DNA of 64,000 nt from Candidatus Nanopelagicales bacterium (GCA_028825115.1 JAPKAV010000001.1:144355-208354); one strand, 5' to 3'. Positions 44,413 through 54,284 are shown, counted from the stretch's first letter. Made by a program: numbers and translations. Notes: a model not told the origin generated them from the letters alone.

Positions 44413-45435
44413 TTAGATTGTGCCGTTTTTGATCGCTTCTTCGATCCAAGGAATCACTTCGTCGAGCATCACGTTAAGGCTTGTCGTGGCTTCAAAGCCC
44501 AAGACCTGTTTTGCCTTGGTGACGTCGGGGATTCGTTTTTGCACGTCGTATTCGAACGGGGTGTCACAGGTGTAATTAAAGGGAACTCCTGGCTTGACTT
44601 TGTTCCAGATCACTTCGGCGAGTTCAAGGACGCTGTTGCCTTGGGCGGTGGAAAGGTTGAAGTCGTTATTGGTGGCTTCGGGGCAAAGCATTGCCGCGAC
44701 GATTCCCTTGGCGAGGTCACCTCCGTAGGTGTAATGGCGGACCTGTTGACCATCCCCGAGAAGGTGAAGTGGATCTTGACCCTTAACAATTTTCTGCACA
44801 AGGTCAGGGACCACATGGCTCATGGCGAGTTCTACATTTCCAGACATCACTTCAATGTCACCCAATGCTTTGCGTTCGCCAATTCCAACACAGTTAAAGG
44901 GACGGCAAATTGTGTAGGGGACCTCGTACTGGTCCCAGGCTGCACGGGCAAAATACTCTACTGCGAGTTTCTGAAAACCATAACTCGACAGTGGCGGGGG
45001 AACGATTAGTTCGTCACCTTCTTTGGAAGGCCAACGTTCTGTCGACTCGAAAACCATGGAACTTGAGAGGTAAGTGACCTTTTTCAAAGGCCCACCGTTT
45101 TTAATTGTTTGAATTGCTGCATCGCAGGTTGAAGCGATAATGCGCTCGTTTTGGGCGAGTAGGTCATAGGCATAAGTGTGGAAGTAGGAGATTCCGCCAA
45201 TGAGTGCGGCGCCAGCTATCACATGATCAACGTCAGCCATTAATTCAACCATTAGTTTTGTTTCTTCGACATCACCGCGCACGAAGTGGTACTTCGCATT
45301 CGCGTCAAATGATCGGGTCACTTCACCGTATTTCGTGAGGTTATCAATACCGACAACTTCGATTCCCTGGTCGAGCAGCTCCTGAACAATGTAACCGCCA
45401 ATAAAGCCAGCACTACCGGTAACGAGAACCTTCAC
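44413..45435 (-). CDS. NAD-dependent sugar epimerase/dehydratase
   Basis: 340 aa from GTG 45435, which overlaps the upstream GT2 stop (GTGA) and has AAGGAAAAGA before it; a longer frame to 45528 would run into the GT2 gene. The nucleotide loop is VTGSAGFIGGYIV, with SSSMVFEST and Tyr/Lys in SYGFQK, all intact. RPFNCVGIGE and VRHYTYGGDLAKGI follow the family pattern of UDP-glucose or GDP-mannose epimerases. It forms a three-gene operon with a nucleotide-sugar dehydrogenase and a GT2, so a uronate epimerisation is possible. Confidence 0.9.
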   Translation of the reverse strand: MKVLVTGSAGFIGGYIVQELLDQGIEVVGIDNLTKYGEVTRSFDANAKYHFVRGDVEETKLMVELMADVDHVIAGAALIGGISYFHTYAYDLLAQNERIIASTCDAAIQTIKNGGPLKKVTYLSSSMVFESTERWPSKEGDELIVPPPLSSYGFQKLAVEYFARAAWDQYEVPYTICRPFNCVGIGERKALGDIEVMSGNVELAMSHVVPDLVQKIVKGQDPLHLLGDGQQVRHYTYGGDLAKGIVAAMLCPEATNNDFNLSTAQGNSVLELAEVIWNKVKPGVPFNYTCDTPFEYDVQKRIPDVTKAKQVLGFEATTSLNVMLDEVIPWIEEAIKNGTI

Positions 45436-46178
45436 TCTTTTCCTTCTTTCTGCTTTGACTTTAATTGATCTATTGTTAGTGCTGGTCCGTAGGCGAACCG
45501 ATACCACTTTAAATATTTTGGAATCCACTTTTTCAACATGAAGCGTGAGTCTCCAGCGTCTCGATCCAACCAGATTGTGGGGACTTCCGCGATCGGGCGA
45601 CGCAATCGGCGAGCTTTTGCCACTAATTCAATGGCGATTTCAAAGCCAGAATCACTTTCAATACCGACTTCTTCAACGAATAAGCGGTTATAGGCCTTGT
45701 AGGAGTTAGTTGCGTCCGATGTGGTCACTCCCGCAAATATCTTGAGTGATTTGCCCGCTGAACGTGAAAGGAATGCTTTGAATCTTGGCCCACCGATTTG
45801 TTGTCCGCCGGGCATGTAACGGGAAGCGGCAGCTATCACGCAACCGCGACCTACCAGTTCCACCAGGGTGTCAATGGATGCGGGGTCGTCCGACCCGTCA
45901 GCCATTGTCACAATCACTACGGGAGCGATTGCTTGGGAAAATCCGTATTTAATTGCTCCAGCTGGACCGCGGGATTTTTGAATTTCGATCCTGACTTGAG
46001 GTATCTCTATCTGGATTTTTTGGATCACCGGGATCGTGGTGTCCTCCACCGAGTCAACCACCACGATTACTTCAAATGGCAGACTGACACTTCGTGCAAT
46101 TCGTGCAATCGAGGCATGGATTGTTTCTGACTCGTTGTAAGCCGGAATAATGATGCTGACCGCGGGAGTCTGGGTCAT
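45432..46178 (-). CDS. Family 2 glycosyltransferase, polyprenyl-phosphate sugar synthase type
   Basis: 248 aa from ATG 46178 in an ATGA overlap. The GT-A core is VSIIIPAYNESETIH, VVVDSVEDTT and the metal motif TMADGSDDP. It has no C-terminal membrane helices but is close to dolichyl-phosphate mannose synthases in layout. It likely loads a sugar onto undecaprenyl phosphate to feed the GT-C membrane proteins nearby. Confidence 0.87.
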   Translation of the reverse strand: MTQTPAVSIIIPAYNESETIHASIARIARSVSLPFEVIVVVDSVEDTTIPVIQKIQIEIPQVRIEIQKSRGPAGAIKYGFSQAIAPVVIVTMADGSDDPASIDTLVELVGRGCVIAAASRYMPGGQQIGGPRFKAFLSRSAGKSLKIFAGVTTSDATNSYKAYNRLFVEEVGIESDSGFEIAIELVAKARRLRRPIAEVPTIWLDRDAGDSRFMLKKWIPKYLKWYRFAYGPALTIDQLKSKQKEGKE

Positions 46179-47350
46179 TGAGCTAGGCCTACTATTTTCC
46201 AAATGTCGAAAAGTGGTTGAGTGATTTCTAAGTTTTTGTAGGCCGTGTGTGGGGCGCCAATGACAACAATGTCACACCTCTGAAGAAGTTCCTCTTGAGA
46301 AACAAAGCTCAGGTCGTCAAACATGTGCGGATCCGCGCAGAGAACTTCTTGGGCGCGGAATCGCAGGATTCGGCGAAGCTTGTAACTTAAACTAGAACGC
46401 GGGTCGTCTGAGTCTCCTTTAAATGCCATACCGAGAATTCCCACGGTGAGAGTGGAGAGATCGTGTTCTTTTTCCATTTGCTCTACTAGGAAAAGCGGCA
46501 GGCCTTCATTTACCAACATCGCGCTGTGACCTAGGTGGAAGGCGTTGTTACTAAAAGCCGCTAACTGCATGGTGTCTTTGAGAAGGCAAGGACCGGCTGC
46601 AAAACCTGCTCTAGGGAGATCTTTGGCGCGCGGGTAATTGTGGGTGATCGCGTGGCGGACGTTTTCGTAGTCGACGCCGGCATTTGTAGCCATCACGTAA
46701 AACTGATTCGCGATTGCAAATTTGATGTAACGCCACGAATTAGTGAACAGTTTTGCCAGTTCGGCTTCCTCGGGGGTGACTCGAACAGGCTCAGCGCCGA
46801 GTTGAGTAAAAAGTTCTTCTGACCGAAAGAAGGCGGATTCTGTTCGGGCACCAACCACCTGGGGCAGACTGGAAAGCTCCTCAAGAGCGAAACCCTCAGC
46901 AATGCGCTCTGGACAGAACGACAGGTCAAGCTTCTTACCTGACTTAGCCAAGTGATTTTCAATCTTTTTGGTCACTCCGGGGAAAATGGTGCTGCGCAGA
47001 ATCATGAGTTGACCATCACGCATGAAAGGCAAGCAGTCATCAATTGCGTGAACAACCGCGTCGGGTTCTGGGTTGAGGTGTTCGTCAACCGGCGTACCAA
47101 TTACGACAATGATCGTGTCAGCTTCAGTGATACTGGTGGGATCTGTTGTTGCTGCAAACGAGCCGGCTGCCAGGACCGCGGTCAAGAGTTCGGTGGTATC
47201 TGGTTCAAGAAATGGCATTTCGCCCGACATAACTCGCCTCACCTTGGCGGCGTCAAGGTCGAGTGCAGTTGTTTGTACTCCGGCGTTGGCCAAAGCAAGA
47301 CCTAGTGGAAGTCCAACATGGCCACAGCCACCGACAATAACGACAGTCAT
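46175..47350 (-). CDS. Nucleotide-sugar 6-dehydrogenase (WecC/UGD family)
   Basis: 391 aa from ATG 47350 with GGAGGG five bases upstream. The NAD loop is VIVGGCGHVGLPLGLALA. Most relatives have Cys in a GGHC motif; here the equivalent region reads AAGPCLLKDTMQL, so the cysteine is present in a GPCLxKD context, as in the UDP-ManNAc dehydrogenase group. LGMAFKGDSDDPRSS marks the C-terminal domain. It is the second such enzyme in the window and heads the operon 47350-44413. It oxidises a UDP-sugar to a uronic acid. Confidence 0.9.
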   Translation of the reverse strand: MTVVIVGGCGHVGLPLGLALANAGVQTTALDLDAAKVRRVMSGEMPFLEPDTTELLTAVLAAGSFAATTDPTSITEADTIIVVIGTPVDEHLNPEPDAVVHAIDDCLPFMRDGQLMILRSTIFPGVTKKIENHLAKSGKKLDLSFCPERIAEGFALEELSSLPQVVGARTESAFFRSEELFTQLGAEPVRVTPEEAELAKLFTNSWRYIKFAIANQFYVMATNAGVDYENVRHAITHNYPRAKDLPRAGFAAGPCLLKDTMQLAAFSNNAFHLGHSAMLVNEGLPLFLVEQMEKEHDLSTLTVGILGMAFKGDSDDPRSSLSYKLRRILRFRAQEVLCADPHMFDDLSFVSQEELLQRCDIVVIGAPHTAYKNLEITQPLFDIWKIVGLAQ

Positions 47351-47687
47351 ATGACCCTCCAACATCAGTAAAGTGGATTGGAGCCTAATACAAGAGCCAA
47401 TACGCAAAAGTGCTGGCACTCGTTTAACCGACTACTCCTTGGGTGCCTGCGGTCATTGATGCTCTGATGGATTCGACTCCGAATTCTTATGCAGACTGTC
47501 TCGGAGAGGCAATGATCAGCATTTGTTTTCCAAAAAAACACCACAACCACCGATTCCGCAGATAAATTCGCATAATAATCAAGGGAGGGTCGATCCTCCG
47601 GTGCTTAACGGTGTAGGGCAAGAATTGAGGGAAGACTTCGATTTTAACTAATCCCGTTAAGTATTCCGACCAAAGACGACTAACGAT
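47351..47687. other. Intergenic region, nothing recognised
   Basis: 337 bases between the acyltransferase stop and the dehydrogenase start, both on the minus strand. It should contain the promoter of the dehydrogenase operon and the end of the acyltransferase transcript. There is no clear hairpin and no frame of interest. Confidence 0.5.
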
Positions 47688-49751
47688 TCAGGGTTTTGGC
47701 TCACGAGAGAGTAAATACTTGGCACTGCTGCCACGGCGATCAGAACTAGTACCGCGGAGAAGTAGTAGTGAGGCTTGGTTGATAATGCGATGAGTAATGA
47801 CGATTGACCCGTCAATGTTGACATGGTTTGAGTCGGCGTAACTTACGATCCCGTCACTTAACATGGAGCATTCTGTTTCGTCGCAAAACACGTCACTCGT
47901 TTGAACGAAGACCGATCCCGGGACAGAAGTCACGGCTGCTTTGATTTGAGGGGCATATTGATTGAGGGCGTCATCAAATTCTTGTCGAGGTATCGTGCAT
48001 TTCGGGTCAAGAAGCAGGGTTGTTTTGTATTTACATCGATACGGTTCGAAGGGGAAGCTGGGAATACCGTCTGTAATGATTGGGGTTTTCCCATTTGCGA
48101 CCAAGGACCTTAGAGTTTCGGCTATTCCTTCACCATTAGTTCCTCGGAGTTCCCAAAATGCACTGAGAACTACTGACCTAATACTGGGCTGAGATCTTAT
48201 GTAGCTAAAAATTGGGGTGATTTTGTCGTTGGATGTATCCGGAGTTCCCTTGGCATCAAGCCACGCAACGTTTAGGTCGGGGAGTTCAGTTATGAGACCG
48301 GGGTAAAGAACGTAAGCGTGACTGTCACCGACAACTACAAGGTCGATTGCTGCGTTTTCTTTGGATTGGGTGCATGTAATTTGTTCATCTGCTCTACCTG
48401 GGAATTTCGGTGGATCAAAACCGACGCAGGGGTAGTCGAATTTTGCCCGGACTGCTTCTATGGATTTGAAGCTGATATCCCCAGGGTAAATCTCCACCGT
48501 TGAGTTTCGCTGAAAATTGGGAATCCACTGGTGGGTCAGGGAGGCAAGCACTAGTGCGCTGATCGCGATGGGTATAGCAAAAATAATGGAAACGGTTGTG
48601 GCCAGGCCATTGGTATTGGCGGAACCAGTGGATCGGAGTTTTTGTTCTACCGTGTAATAACTGACAATTGCTGGAATGGCAGATAAAAGGGCTGCTGCTA
48701 CGGGAGCGATCCAGTTCTCAGGCCAAATGAGGATGGCAAAGACGATAAAAGGCCAATGCCATAAATAGAATGAGTATGACCAGTCCCCAATCTTCACCAT
48801 GGGTTTCGTGGAGATACCTTCGCTGATTCGGTTGGGGGATGTTCCGGCAACAATTAGGCACAGAGCCCCCACAACGGGCAATAGAGTCCATGGTCCAGGG
48901 AATGGTGTGCTGGAACTAATGCTGAAAAAGCCCACGATTATGAGGGCTGCACCTGCAATGGCGAGTGGAGCAGCATGTAATCGCGATATGCCGCGGCGAT
49001 CGATTCCCCTGATGGTTACTCCTGTTAGGGCGACAAGTGCGCCAACTCCGAACTCCCAGATTCGCGTGGCCGGACTGTAAAACTCGATGAGCCAGTCGTT
49101 GCCGCCGAGTAGATATCCGTAGCCGCGTGAACCAATTAATGCGAGTCCGAATGAAAACAGCGAAATCAGTGCAACCAGGAGCGTAGCTGCGTGTTTTGAT
49201 GAACGTAATCGGGCGATCGACCACACGGCAACGAGAAGTGCTGGGAAAATAAAGTAGAACTGCTCCTCAACCGAGAGCGACCAGGTATGCAGGAGCGGAT
49301 TGCTTTCAGATGGAGCGTCAAAATAGTTTCCTGTTGTATAGGCAATGACAATATTGGCTGCAAACAACATTGCGCCCAGACCAGTTTGAGCAGCAATCTG
49401 CTGGGGACCCTGTGTTGAGAGTAGTAGTGAACTCGCTAAGACGGTGAACGTCACCATGACCGCTAAGGCTGGCATCAGTCGTCTGAATCGACGGACGTAG
49501 AACTTTTTCAGTGAGATTCGTGTGCCAGCTTTGCGCTCCCTAAGAAGCATCTCGGTAATCACGAATCCGGAGATCACGAAGAAAATGTCAACACCGGTGA
49601 ATCCGCCGGGAATGGGTAGGCCAGCGTGGTAGGCGATCACGGCTAGGACAGCGATTGCGCGAAGTCCCTGAATGTCAGCGCGGCGCCGCGAAATTGGGAT
49701 TTTTGTCTCAGATGCGTTGGCTAACACCCCAAGACCCCCCCCTGCTATCAC
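47688..49751 (-). CDS. Acyltransferase 3 / SGNH-domain protein (OafA/YrhL-like)
   Basis: 687 aa from GTG 49751; a second GTG a few codons in is possible. The N-terminal 350 residues form the membrane acyltransferase-3 domain: DIQGLRAIAVLAVIAYHAG, GGFTGVDIFFVISGF, YVRRFRRLMPAL. After the last helix, a soluble SGNH hydrolase-like domain has VVVGDSHAYVLYPGL and ends with SYADSNHVNIDGS, carrying the Ser and Asp/His. Together they move an acyl group (usually acetyl) across the membrane onto a glycan. It adds O-acetylation to the decorations encoded here. Confidence 0.92.
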   Translation of the reverse strand: MIAGGGLGVLANASETKIPISRRRADIQGLRAIAVLAVIAYHAGLPIPGGFTGVDIFFVISGFVITEMLLRERKAGTRISLKKFYVRRFRRLMPALAVMVTFTVLASSLLLSTQGPQQIAAQTGLGAMLFAANIVIAYTTGNYFDAPSESNPLLHTWSLSVEEQFYFIFPALLVAVWSIARLRSSKHAATLLVALISLFSFGLALIGSRGYGYLLGGNDWLIEFYSPATRIWEFGVGALVALTGVTIRGIDRRGISRLHAAPLAIAGAALIIVGFFSISSSTPFPGPWTLLPVVGALCLIVAGTSPNRISEGISTKPMVKIGDWSYSFYLWHWPFIVFAILIWPENWIAPVAAALLSAIPAIVSYYTVEQKLRSTGSANTNGLATTVSIIFAIPIAISALVLASLTHQWIPNFQRNSTVEIYPGDISFKSIEAVRAKFDYPCVGFDPPKFPGRADEQITCTQSKENAAIDLVVVGDSHAYVLYPGLITELPDLNVAWLDAKGTPDTSNDKITPIFSYIRSQPSIRSVVLSAFWELRGTNGEGIAETLRSLVANGKTPIITDGIPSFPFEPYRCKYKTTLLLDPKCTIPRQEFDDALNQYAPQIKAAVTSVPGSVFVQTSDVFCDETECSMLSDGIVSYADSNHVNIDGSIVITHRIINQASLLLLRGTSSDRRGSSAKYLLSREPKP

Positions 49752-49814
49752 GTGCCGACGAATTTTGCGGTGAGAAAATCGATTCGTGTGTCATAAGATC
49801 TTAACGCACAACGA

Positions 49815-51110
49815 TCATGTGGTCTTTGAAGGTGCACTTGGTGAAGCATGTGCGGCTTGTTTGCCTACTTGGGCCGTTGCAACAGGAATTGTTAGACCAG
49901 CCAGTATTGCGAAAAGGAACCATGGTGCTTGGTGTCGAGCAAGTTCGATTCCGTCGCTGGCCCACGTGAAGTAGATCAGAACCGCGAAACTCCCGGTCAT
50001 AACGACCGTAGAAATGACAGTTAGTGATGAAGGTCTGCTGCGGAGACCTGTGAGAAGAGCCAGGCCCACCCCAATCAGCCAGGCGGCAATTAGCCAAATC
50101 CATGCAGGGACATCCGGTAAGAGCAGTGAGCTAACCTCGTCGGGGACGGCCGTCATTGGGCTGTAGGGGGAAATGATCATCTCCGACATGGATGAAGTCA
50201 TGGCACTGAGTGACTCGGCGGGAAATTGGATAGTCCAATTGATCACACTGACCGGGCCGTTTTTCAGCCAAAGAAATGATTCGGGGCAGAGACCGATCAA
50301 CTGGTCTCGAATAGCCGTCATGTCGGTCCACGGAGAAGGGCCATTCATGGCAGCGGTTAACGGCTCACACGCTGGCATGTTGTCATTGGCATAGGCCCGA
50401 AATGTTGATGCTTTATCAACATAGTTATGCATTGTGTAGATGTAGGAGTAGCCCTTGTCACCCATAAGGCTCAGCAACCGCCATACCGAAAAGGCGACAG
50501 CGGGAATAACCCCGGCGACTGCGCAAGCGAACACTGCGAGTGATCGATTTCGTCGTGCCATCGCAGAGGCAAGCAGCAATGAAGCCGGGAGCACCAGAAC
50601 AACAAATTGCGGTCTCACCAATAGGAGCAATGTGGCGCTTAAAGTGAGAGCGGTGATCACAATCCCTGGACTTCGTTGACTATTAAAGGAAGAGATAACG
50701 GCAGCTAACCAAAATACCGAGAGACTAAGGGTTAACCCTTCGGTTGCAAGCAGGGTTTGCCACGACCAGAAAGGTGCGGTCATAGAAACGAGAAGAACTA
50801 GTGTGGTCACGATTATTCCGACCGATCGCCATTTGGTCGTAATGAGAACAGCCCAGCTGAGTAACACAAATGCGCCAGTTGCGAACACAACTTGAATGAG
50901 AGTTATTAATCGCGGGTCTTGCACACTTTGATACAGAAAACTTGTGGTGATGCCGGGGTTTTGGGCATCAAAAATTAGAAAACCGAAGTAACGGTAGGTG
51001 TCACCCATTTCGGTGGCTTCGGAGACATACCAGGCAATCAAATTCCACAGCGAATAAAGAACACCGACTGTCGTTGCGACGCTTGCTTGAAGCGGACTAG
51101 TACGAATCAC
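49815..51110 (-). CDS. Polytopic membrane protein, GT-C-like candidate
   Basis: 431 aa from GTG 51110 with about 11 helices. The first extracytoplasmic loop holds TEMGDTYRYFGFL, an acidic site similar in place to GT-C catalytic residues. A longer loop has two Cys (MPACEPL and IGLCPES). It overlaps the upstream GT2 gene by 14 bases, so the GT2 product (a polyprenyl-phosphate sugar) is its likely donor source. No family name can be given. Confidence 0.75.
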   Translation of the reverse strand: MIRTSPLQASVATTVGVLYSLWNLIAWYVSEATEMGDTYRYFGFLIFDAQNPGITTSFLYQSVQDPRLITLIQVVFATGAFVLLSWAVLITTKWRSVGIIVTTLVLLVSMTAPFWSWQTLLATEGLTLSLSVFWLAAVISSFNSQRSPGIVITALTLSATLLLLVRPQFVVLVLPASLLLASAMARRNRSLAVFACAVAGVIPAVAFSVWRLLSLMGDKGYSYIYTMHNYVDKASTFRAYANDNMPACEPLTAAMNGPSPWTDMTAIRDQLIGLCPESFLWLKNGPVSVINWTIQFPAESLSAMTSSMSEMIISPYSPMTAVPDEVSSLLLPDVPAWIWLIAAWLIGVGLALLTGLRSRPSSLTVISTVVMTGSFAVLIYFTWASDGIELARHQAPWFLFAILAGLTIPVATAQVGKQAAHASPSAPSKTT

Positions 51111-51822
51111 GATTTTTCTGAAATGAGTACTTGATGAGGCACCGCATAGCTGAGACCCCGTCTTTCCAATTGATCTTCTTACCTTCTTCGTAGGTGCGGC
51201 CTGAGTAGGAGATACCGACTTCGTAGATTCTCACTTTACGTTTTGCGAGCTTTACTGTGATTTCTGGTTCGAAACCAAACCGGTTTTCCTCGATAGGGAT
51301 CGATTGGATCAATTCGCGCCGGAAGACTTTGTAGCACGTTTCCATGTCGGTGAGATTGATATTGGTGAGCATGTTGGAAGCCAAGGTGAGGGCTCGATTT
51401 CCCACGCTATGCCAGTAGTAAAGGACTCGGTGGTAGTCACTAGTGAGGAATCGGCTGCCATAAACAGCGTCGGCGAGACCAGCTTGTAGAGGGGTGAGCA
51501 GTCGTTGCAAGTCGGCGGGGTCGTATTCAAGGTCAGCGTCTTGGATCCCGACGTAGGGAGCCGTTGCTGCCTGGATGCCGGTGCGAATTGCTGCTCCTTT
51601 GCCTTGGTTCACTTCGTGGCGCATCACCGTGACCCTTGGATCGTTGATCGAATCAAGTATCTCTTGTGATGCATCGGTAGAAGCGTCATTGACCGCAATT
51701 ACCTCGGTAACAAATGGTTGAGCGAGAACTCGATCGAGGGATTCACGCAAGGTATTTGCTTCATTGAACACGGGCATCACGAGGGAGAGGCAGCGTTCTG
51801 GTTGGCTCCCGGCTTGCGTCAT
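51097..51822 (-). CDS. Family 2 glycosyltransferase, dolichyl-phosphate glucose/mannose synthase-like
   Basis: 241 aa from ATG 51822, closer to the first strand than the ATG at 51918. Motifs: LSLVMPVFNEANTLRESL, VNDASTD, QGKGAAIRTGI, and the metal site QDADLEYDP. VYGSRFL and TDMETCYKVFRREL are typical of polyprenyl-phosphate glucosyl/mannosyl transferases. No C-terminal helices are present. It likely makes a lipid-phosphate sugar donor for the membrane gene that overlaps its end. Confidence 0.9.
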   Translation of the reverse strand: MTQAGSQPERCLSLVMPVFNEANTLRESLDRVLAQPFVTEVIAVNDASTDASQEILDSINDPRVTVMRHEVNQGKGAAIRTGIQAATAPYVGIQDADLEYDPADLQRLLTPLQAGLADAVYGSRFLTSDYHRVLYYWHSVGNRALTLASNMLTNINLTDMETCYKVFRRELIQSIPIEENRFGFEPEITVKLAKRKVRIYEVGISYSGRTYEEGKKINWKDGVSAMRCLIKYSFQKNRDSY

Positions 51823-51966
51823 GGCCACTACCTTAGAGGGACGCCGACTGGATTTGCCCCGTTGACTACCGCGTTCATGCAAATTTCGCCACCATTTTTG
51901 GTCAACCGGTGTTTCCACGGCTCCATGGCATCAACTACGAGAATTGAGTCTGTTCGCAGTGTGAAG

Positions 51967-51978
51967 TGATTCGAATCA
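51967..51978. promoter_or_regulatory. 12-bp perfect palindrome between divergent genes
   Basis: tgattcgaatca is a perfect palindrome lying between the GT2 start (51822, minus) and the methyltransferase start (51993, plus), 14 bases before the latter. It could be an operator or chance; the position next to a ribosome site (gtgagg) is suggestive only. Confidence 0.25.
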
Positions 51979-51992
51979 AGGTGAGGTAGTTG

Positions 51993-52645
51993 ATGCGCAG
52001 TTTTCGTTCGGGGATTCCAGAGACACTTCCTTTTACTGTTGACATGTATGAATTTGCGGTCGCGAAATGGGACATGGTTCCTTCTAAAAAGAAGTTCAAG
52101 GCTCTCGTCAGTACTCGCGCCCCTATTTGCCTTGATCTCGGGGGCGCAGAGTCAGGAAGCGGTGAATGGACGACCGTGGACATGACCAAGGAATGCGATA
52201 TTTTCTGGGACCTACGGAACCCCATCCCTTTGCCCGCCAACTCAGTCTCAAAATCTACTCGTCACACCTCTTCGAACATCTCACTTACCAGCAGGGCCAA
52301 AAACTGTCGCAGGAAAGTCTGCGTTTACTCACGCCAGGTGGAACATTTTTGATCTGTGTTCCCAATGCTCGAATGTATATAGAGAGTTATTTGGGTTTGC
52401 GCGACCTGCCCGAGGATTGCTTCGGGTATTTACCTGCATTTAATAACACCACTCCAATTGATACCATCAATTATGTCGCATACATGAGTGGTGAGCACAA
52501 GTACATGTTTGATCAGGAGAACTTGCTTCACCTTCTCAGGAGTGCAGGTCTCACCGACGTCTCGGAACGTCCGTTTGATCCCACATGCGACCGGGCGGAG
52601 CGAGATTTCGAATCGCTATACGCGAAAGATACTAAAACCCTTTAA
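51993..52645 (+). pseudogene. SAM methyltransferase split by a one-base frameshift
   Basis: Two overlapping frames make one protein of about 218 aa. The first (from ATG 51993, with GAGG upstream) carries CLDLGGAESGSGEW and ends in frame near SVSK. The second continues IYSSHLFEHL, LTPGGTFLICVPNAR, a normal Methyltransf_11 second half. The frame changes at a run of four A at 52250-52253; five A would give Ser-Lys-Ile-Tyr and join the two parts exactly. Either a real one-base deletion or a base-calling error would explain it. It probably methylates a glycan, or works in the export of one. Confidence 0.8.
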
Positions 52646-52766
52646 TTGAGTAGTCATGCTGAAAATATTTAGGTATCCGAGTCAACCTGTCTCCATGGTC
52701 GATGTTGTTGACTGTGGATTTGTGCCACACTTCTGCTAAAGGTTGAATCGGCCTAGACTCGTGCTC

Positions 52767-54284
52767 ATGACTGCCGGCAAAGAGAAGGTTGCTTTCTGGG
52801 CGCCGGCCATAGCTGTCTTTGTTGGTCTCTTTCTCTGGTCCCTTCACGCGTATCTGACGGTCCGGTTTAACAGCGACATTATTGTTGAGGCAATCGGTGT
52901 TCAGGACCTCATGCGGGATCTGTCGTGGGTGTGGTCCTACCCCGGGCAGTTACACGGTGGGGTCGTTGAGTACCCGATCATAGCCTTGGGTGAATTGATT
53001 GCTCCGGGGAACCCGTACGGCTTTACTTTTATTCGGATTTTTTATGTCCCGGTGACGGGTGTGTTGCTGGCGGTGAGTGTGCGGCGGGCTTTCCCCTCGG
53101 TGAACCTGTGGTGGTTTGCAGCGGCCGCAGCCGCTGGCCCCGCGCTATTGCACGACTTCCGGGCGATCAGTGACATTTACCCTTTCGGTTGGTTACTCGC
53201 GGCGATCGGGGTTTATCTGGTTGCCGGAAAGCGGTTCCTCTTCATTGGTGGAGTGTTCCTAGGTTTGGGTGTTTACGAGCACGCATCTGCTGCTCTGATG
53301 GCCCTGCCGTTGGTATTGGCCATAGCGGTTCGGTTCGTCTTTGAGATTCGCCGTTGGGTTCGCATTGCACTCGGCATTGTTATTGGGTTGATTCCCATGG
53401 CCCTGGCGCAATTCACACAAGGAGACAAAATCGTGGTGTGGTCTCCGGCGAAACTAGAGTTCCCACGAGCCATTGGCCTTTTAGGTCTGAGCGATTCAGG
53501 GGCTGGCTGGCCCACATCCATGTTGCCGGGGGCTTGGGGGATTCAGGACGGTGGAACAGCATTTCTTGGGGTAGGTATCGGCGTTCAGTTTTATCTCAAT
53601 CTCGCATTAATTGTTGGTCTCTTGGTTTTCGTTGTTGTCGGAGTTGTTTTGATCCTTCGTGGGCGGTCCTCGTGGAAATCACCATTGGGGTTCCTGGTCA
53701 TCACATGGATTAGCGGTCTGGCGCTGGCGTTGGGTCTTTCGGCGGTGGTGCAAACGGTATGGTTCTACGGGCTGAGTTTAGGCTTCTTGGTGTGGGTGAC
53801 CGCAGCCCTTGGCGGTCGATTGGTCGCGATCCCAATTGTTGCGGTGATGGGTGCAATGAGTATTTACTCGGTATCGGTTATCGGGGGTGTGGTTGATTCA
53901 ATTTCGTTGAAGTGGGATCAACAACAGGAAATTTCTGGGGTTGCCCAGTCGTTGATTGACAACAATGTGACAGTTATTTTTGGGGACTACTGGGAGATTT
54001 TGCCGGTAGCCTACGCGTCGGCGGGTGAAGTTCACCCGATCACCGCAAGTTTTAACCGTTTGCCACTGCCGATTGAAGTTGTTGAATCACCCGATGTGCT
54101 GGTGGGAGTTTCCTCGGGCACGATCGCGTTGCCCAGTGGGCGAGAGAGTTGGGATAGTTCGACCGCGGTGAGTGGATTAGTGTCGAAATCGTGCAGATTC
54201 ATTTCACCTTTGCCGGGTAACTATTCAGATCTGGTTTCGCTGTATCAATGCCCAAGGGATATTTTGGTGAAAGGTATTGGTTAA
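52767..54284 (+). CDS. Polytopic membrane protein, GT-C-like candidate
   Basis: 505 aa from ATG 52767 (a TTG 24 bases upstream is also in frame). About 12 helices (for example IAVFVGLFLWSL). The first loop has FNSDIIVEAIGVQDL, with an Asp in the GT-C position, and the soluble tail has FGDYWEILPVAYAS and a Cys pair (SKSCRF and LYQCPRD). The stop overlaps the next start (TAATG). It belongs with the other membrane proteins that probably assemble or modify the glycan on the outer face. Confidence 0.78.
   Translation: MTAGKEKVAFWAPAIAVFVGLFLWSLHAYLTVRFNSDIIVEAIGVQDLMRDLSWVWSYPGQLHGGVVEYPIIALGELIAPGNPYGFTFIRIFYVPVTGVLLAVSVRRAFPSVNLWWFAAAAAAGPALLHDFRAISDIYPFGWLLAAIGVYLVAGKRFLFIGGVFLGLGVYEHASAALMALPLVLAIAVRFVFEIRRWVRIALGIVIGLIPMALAQFTQGDKIVVWSPAKLEFPRAIGLLGLSDSGAGWPTSMLPGAWGIQDGGTAFLGVGIGVQFYLNLALIVGLLVFVVVGVVLILRGRSSWKSPLGFLVITWISGLALALGLSAVVQTVWFYGLSLGFLVWVTAALGGRLVAIPIVAVMGAMSIYSVSVIGGVVDSISLKWDQQQEISGVAQSLIDNNVTVIFGDYWEILPVAYASAGEVHPITASFNRLPLPIEVVESPDVLVGVSSGTIALPSGRESWDSSTAVSGLVSKSCRFISPLPGNYSDLVSLYQCPRDILVKGIG

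Noticed and set aside
51961-51985. tRNA T-loop-like sequence (ttcgaatc)
   Set aside because: No acceptor, D or anticodon stems can be drawn around it; it is part of a palindrome.
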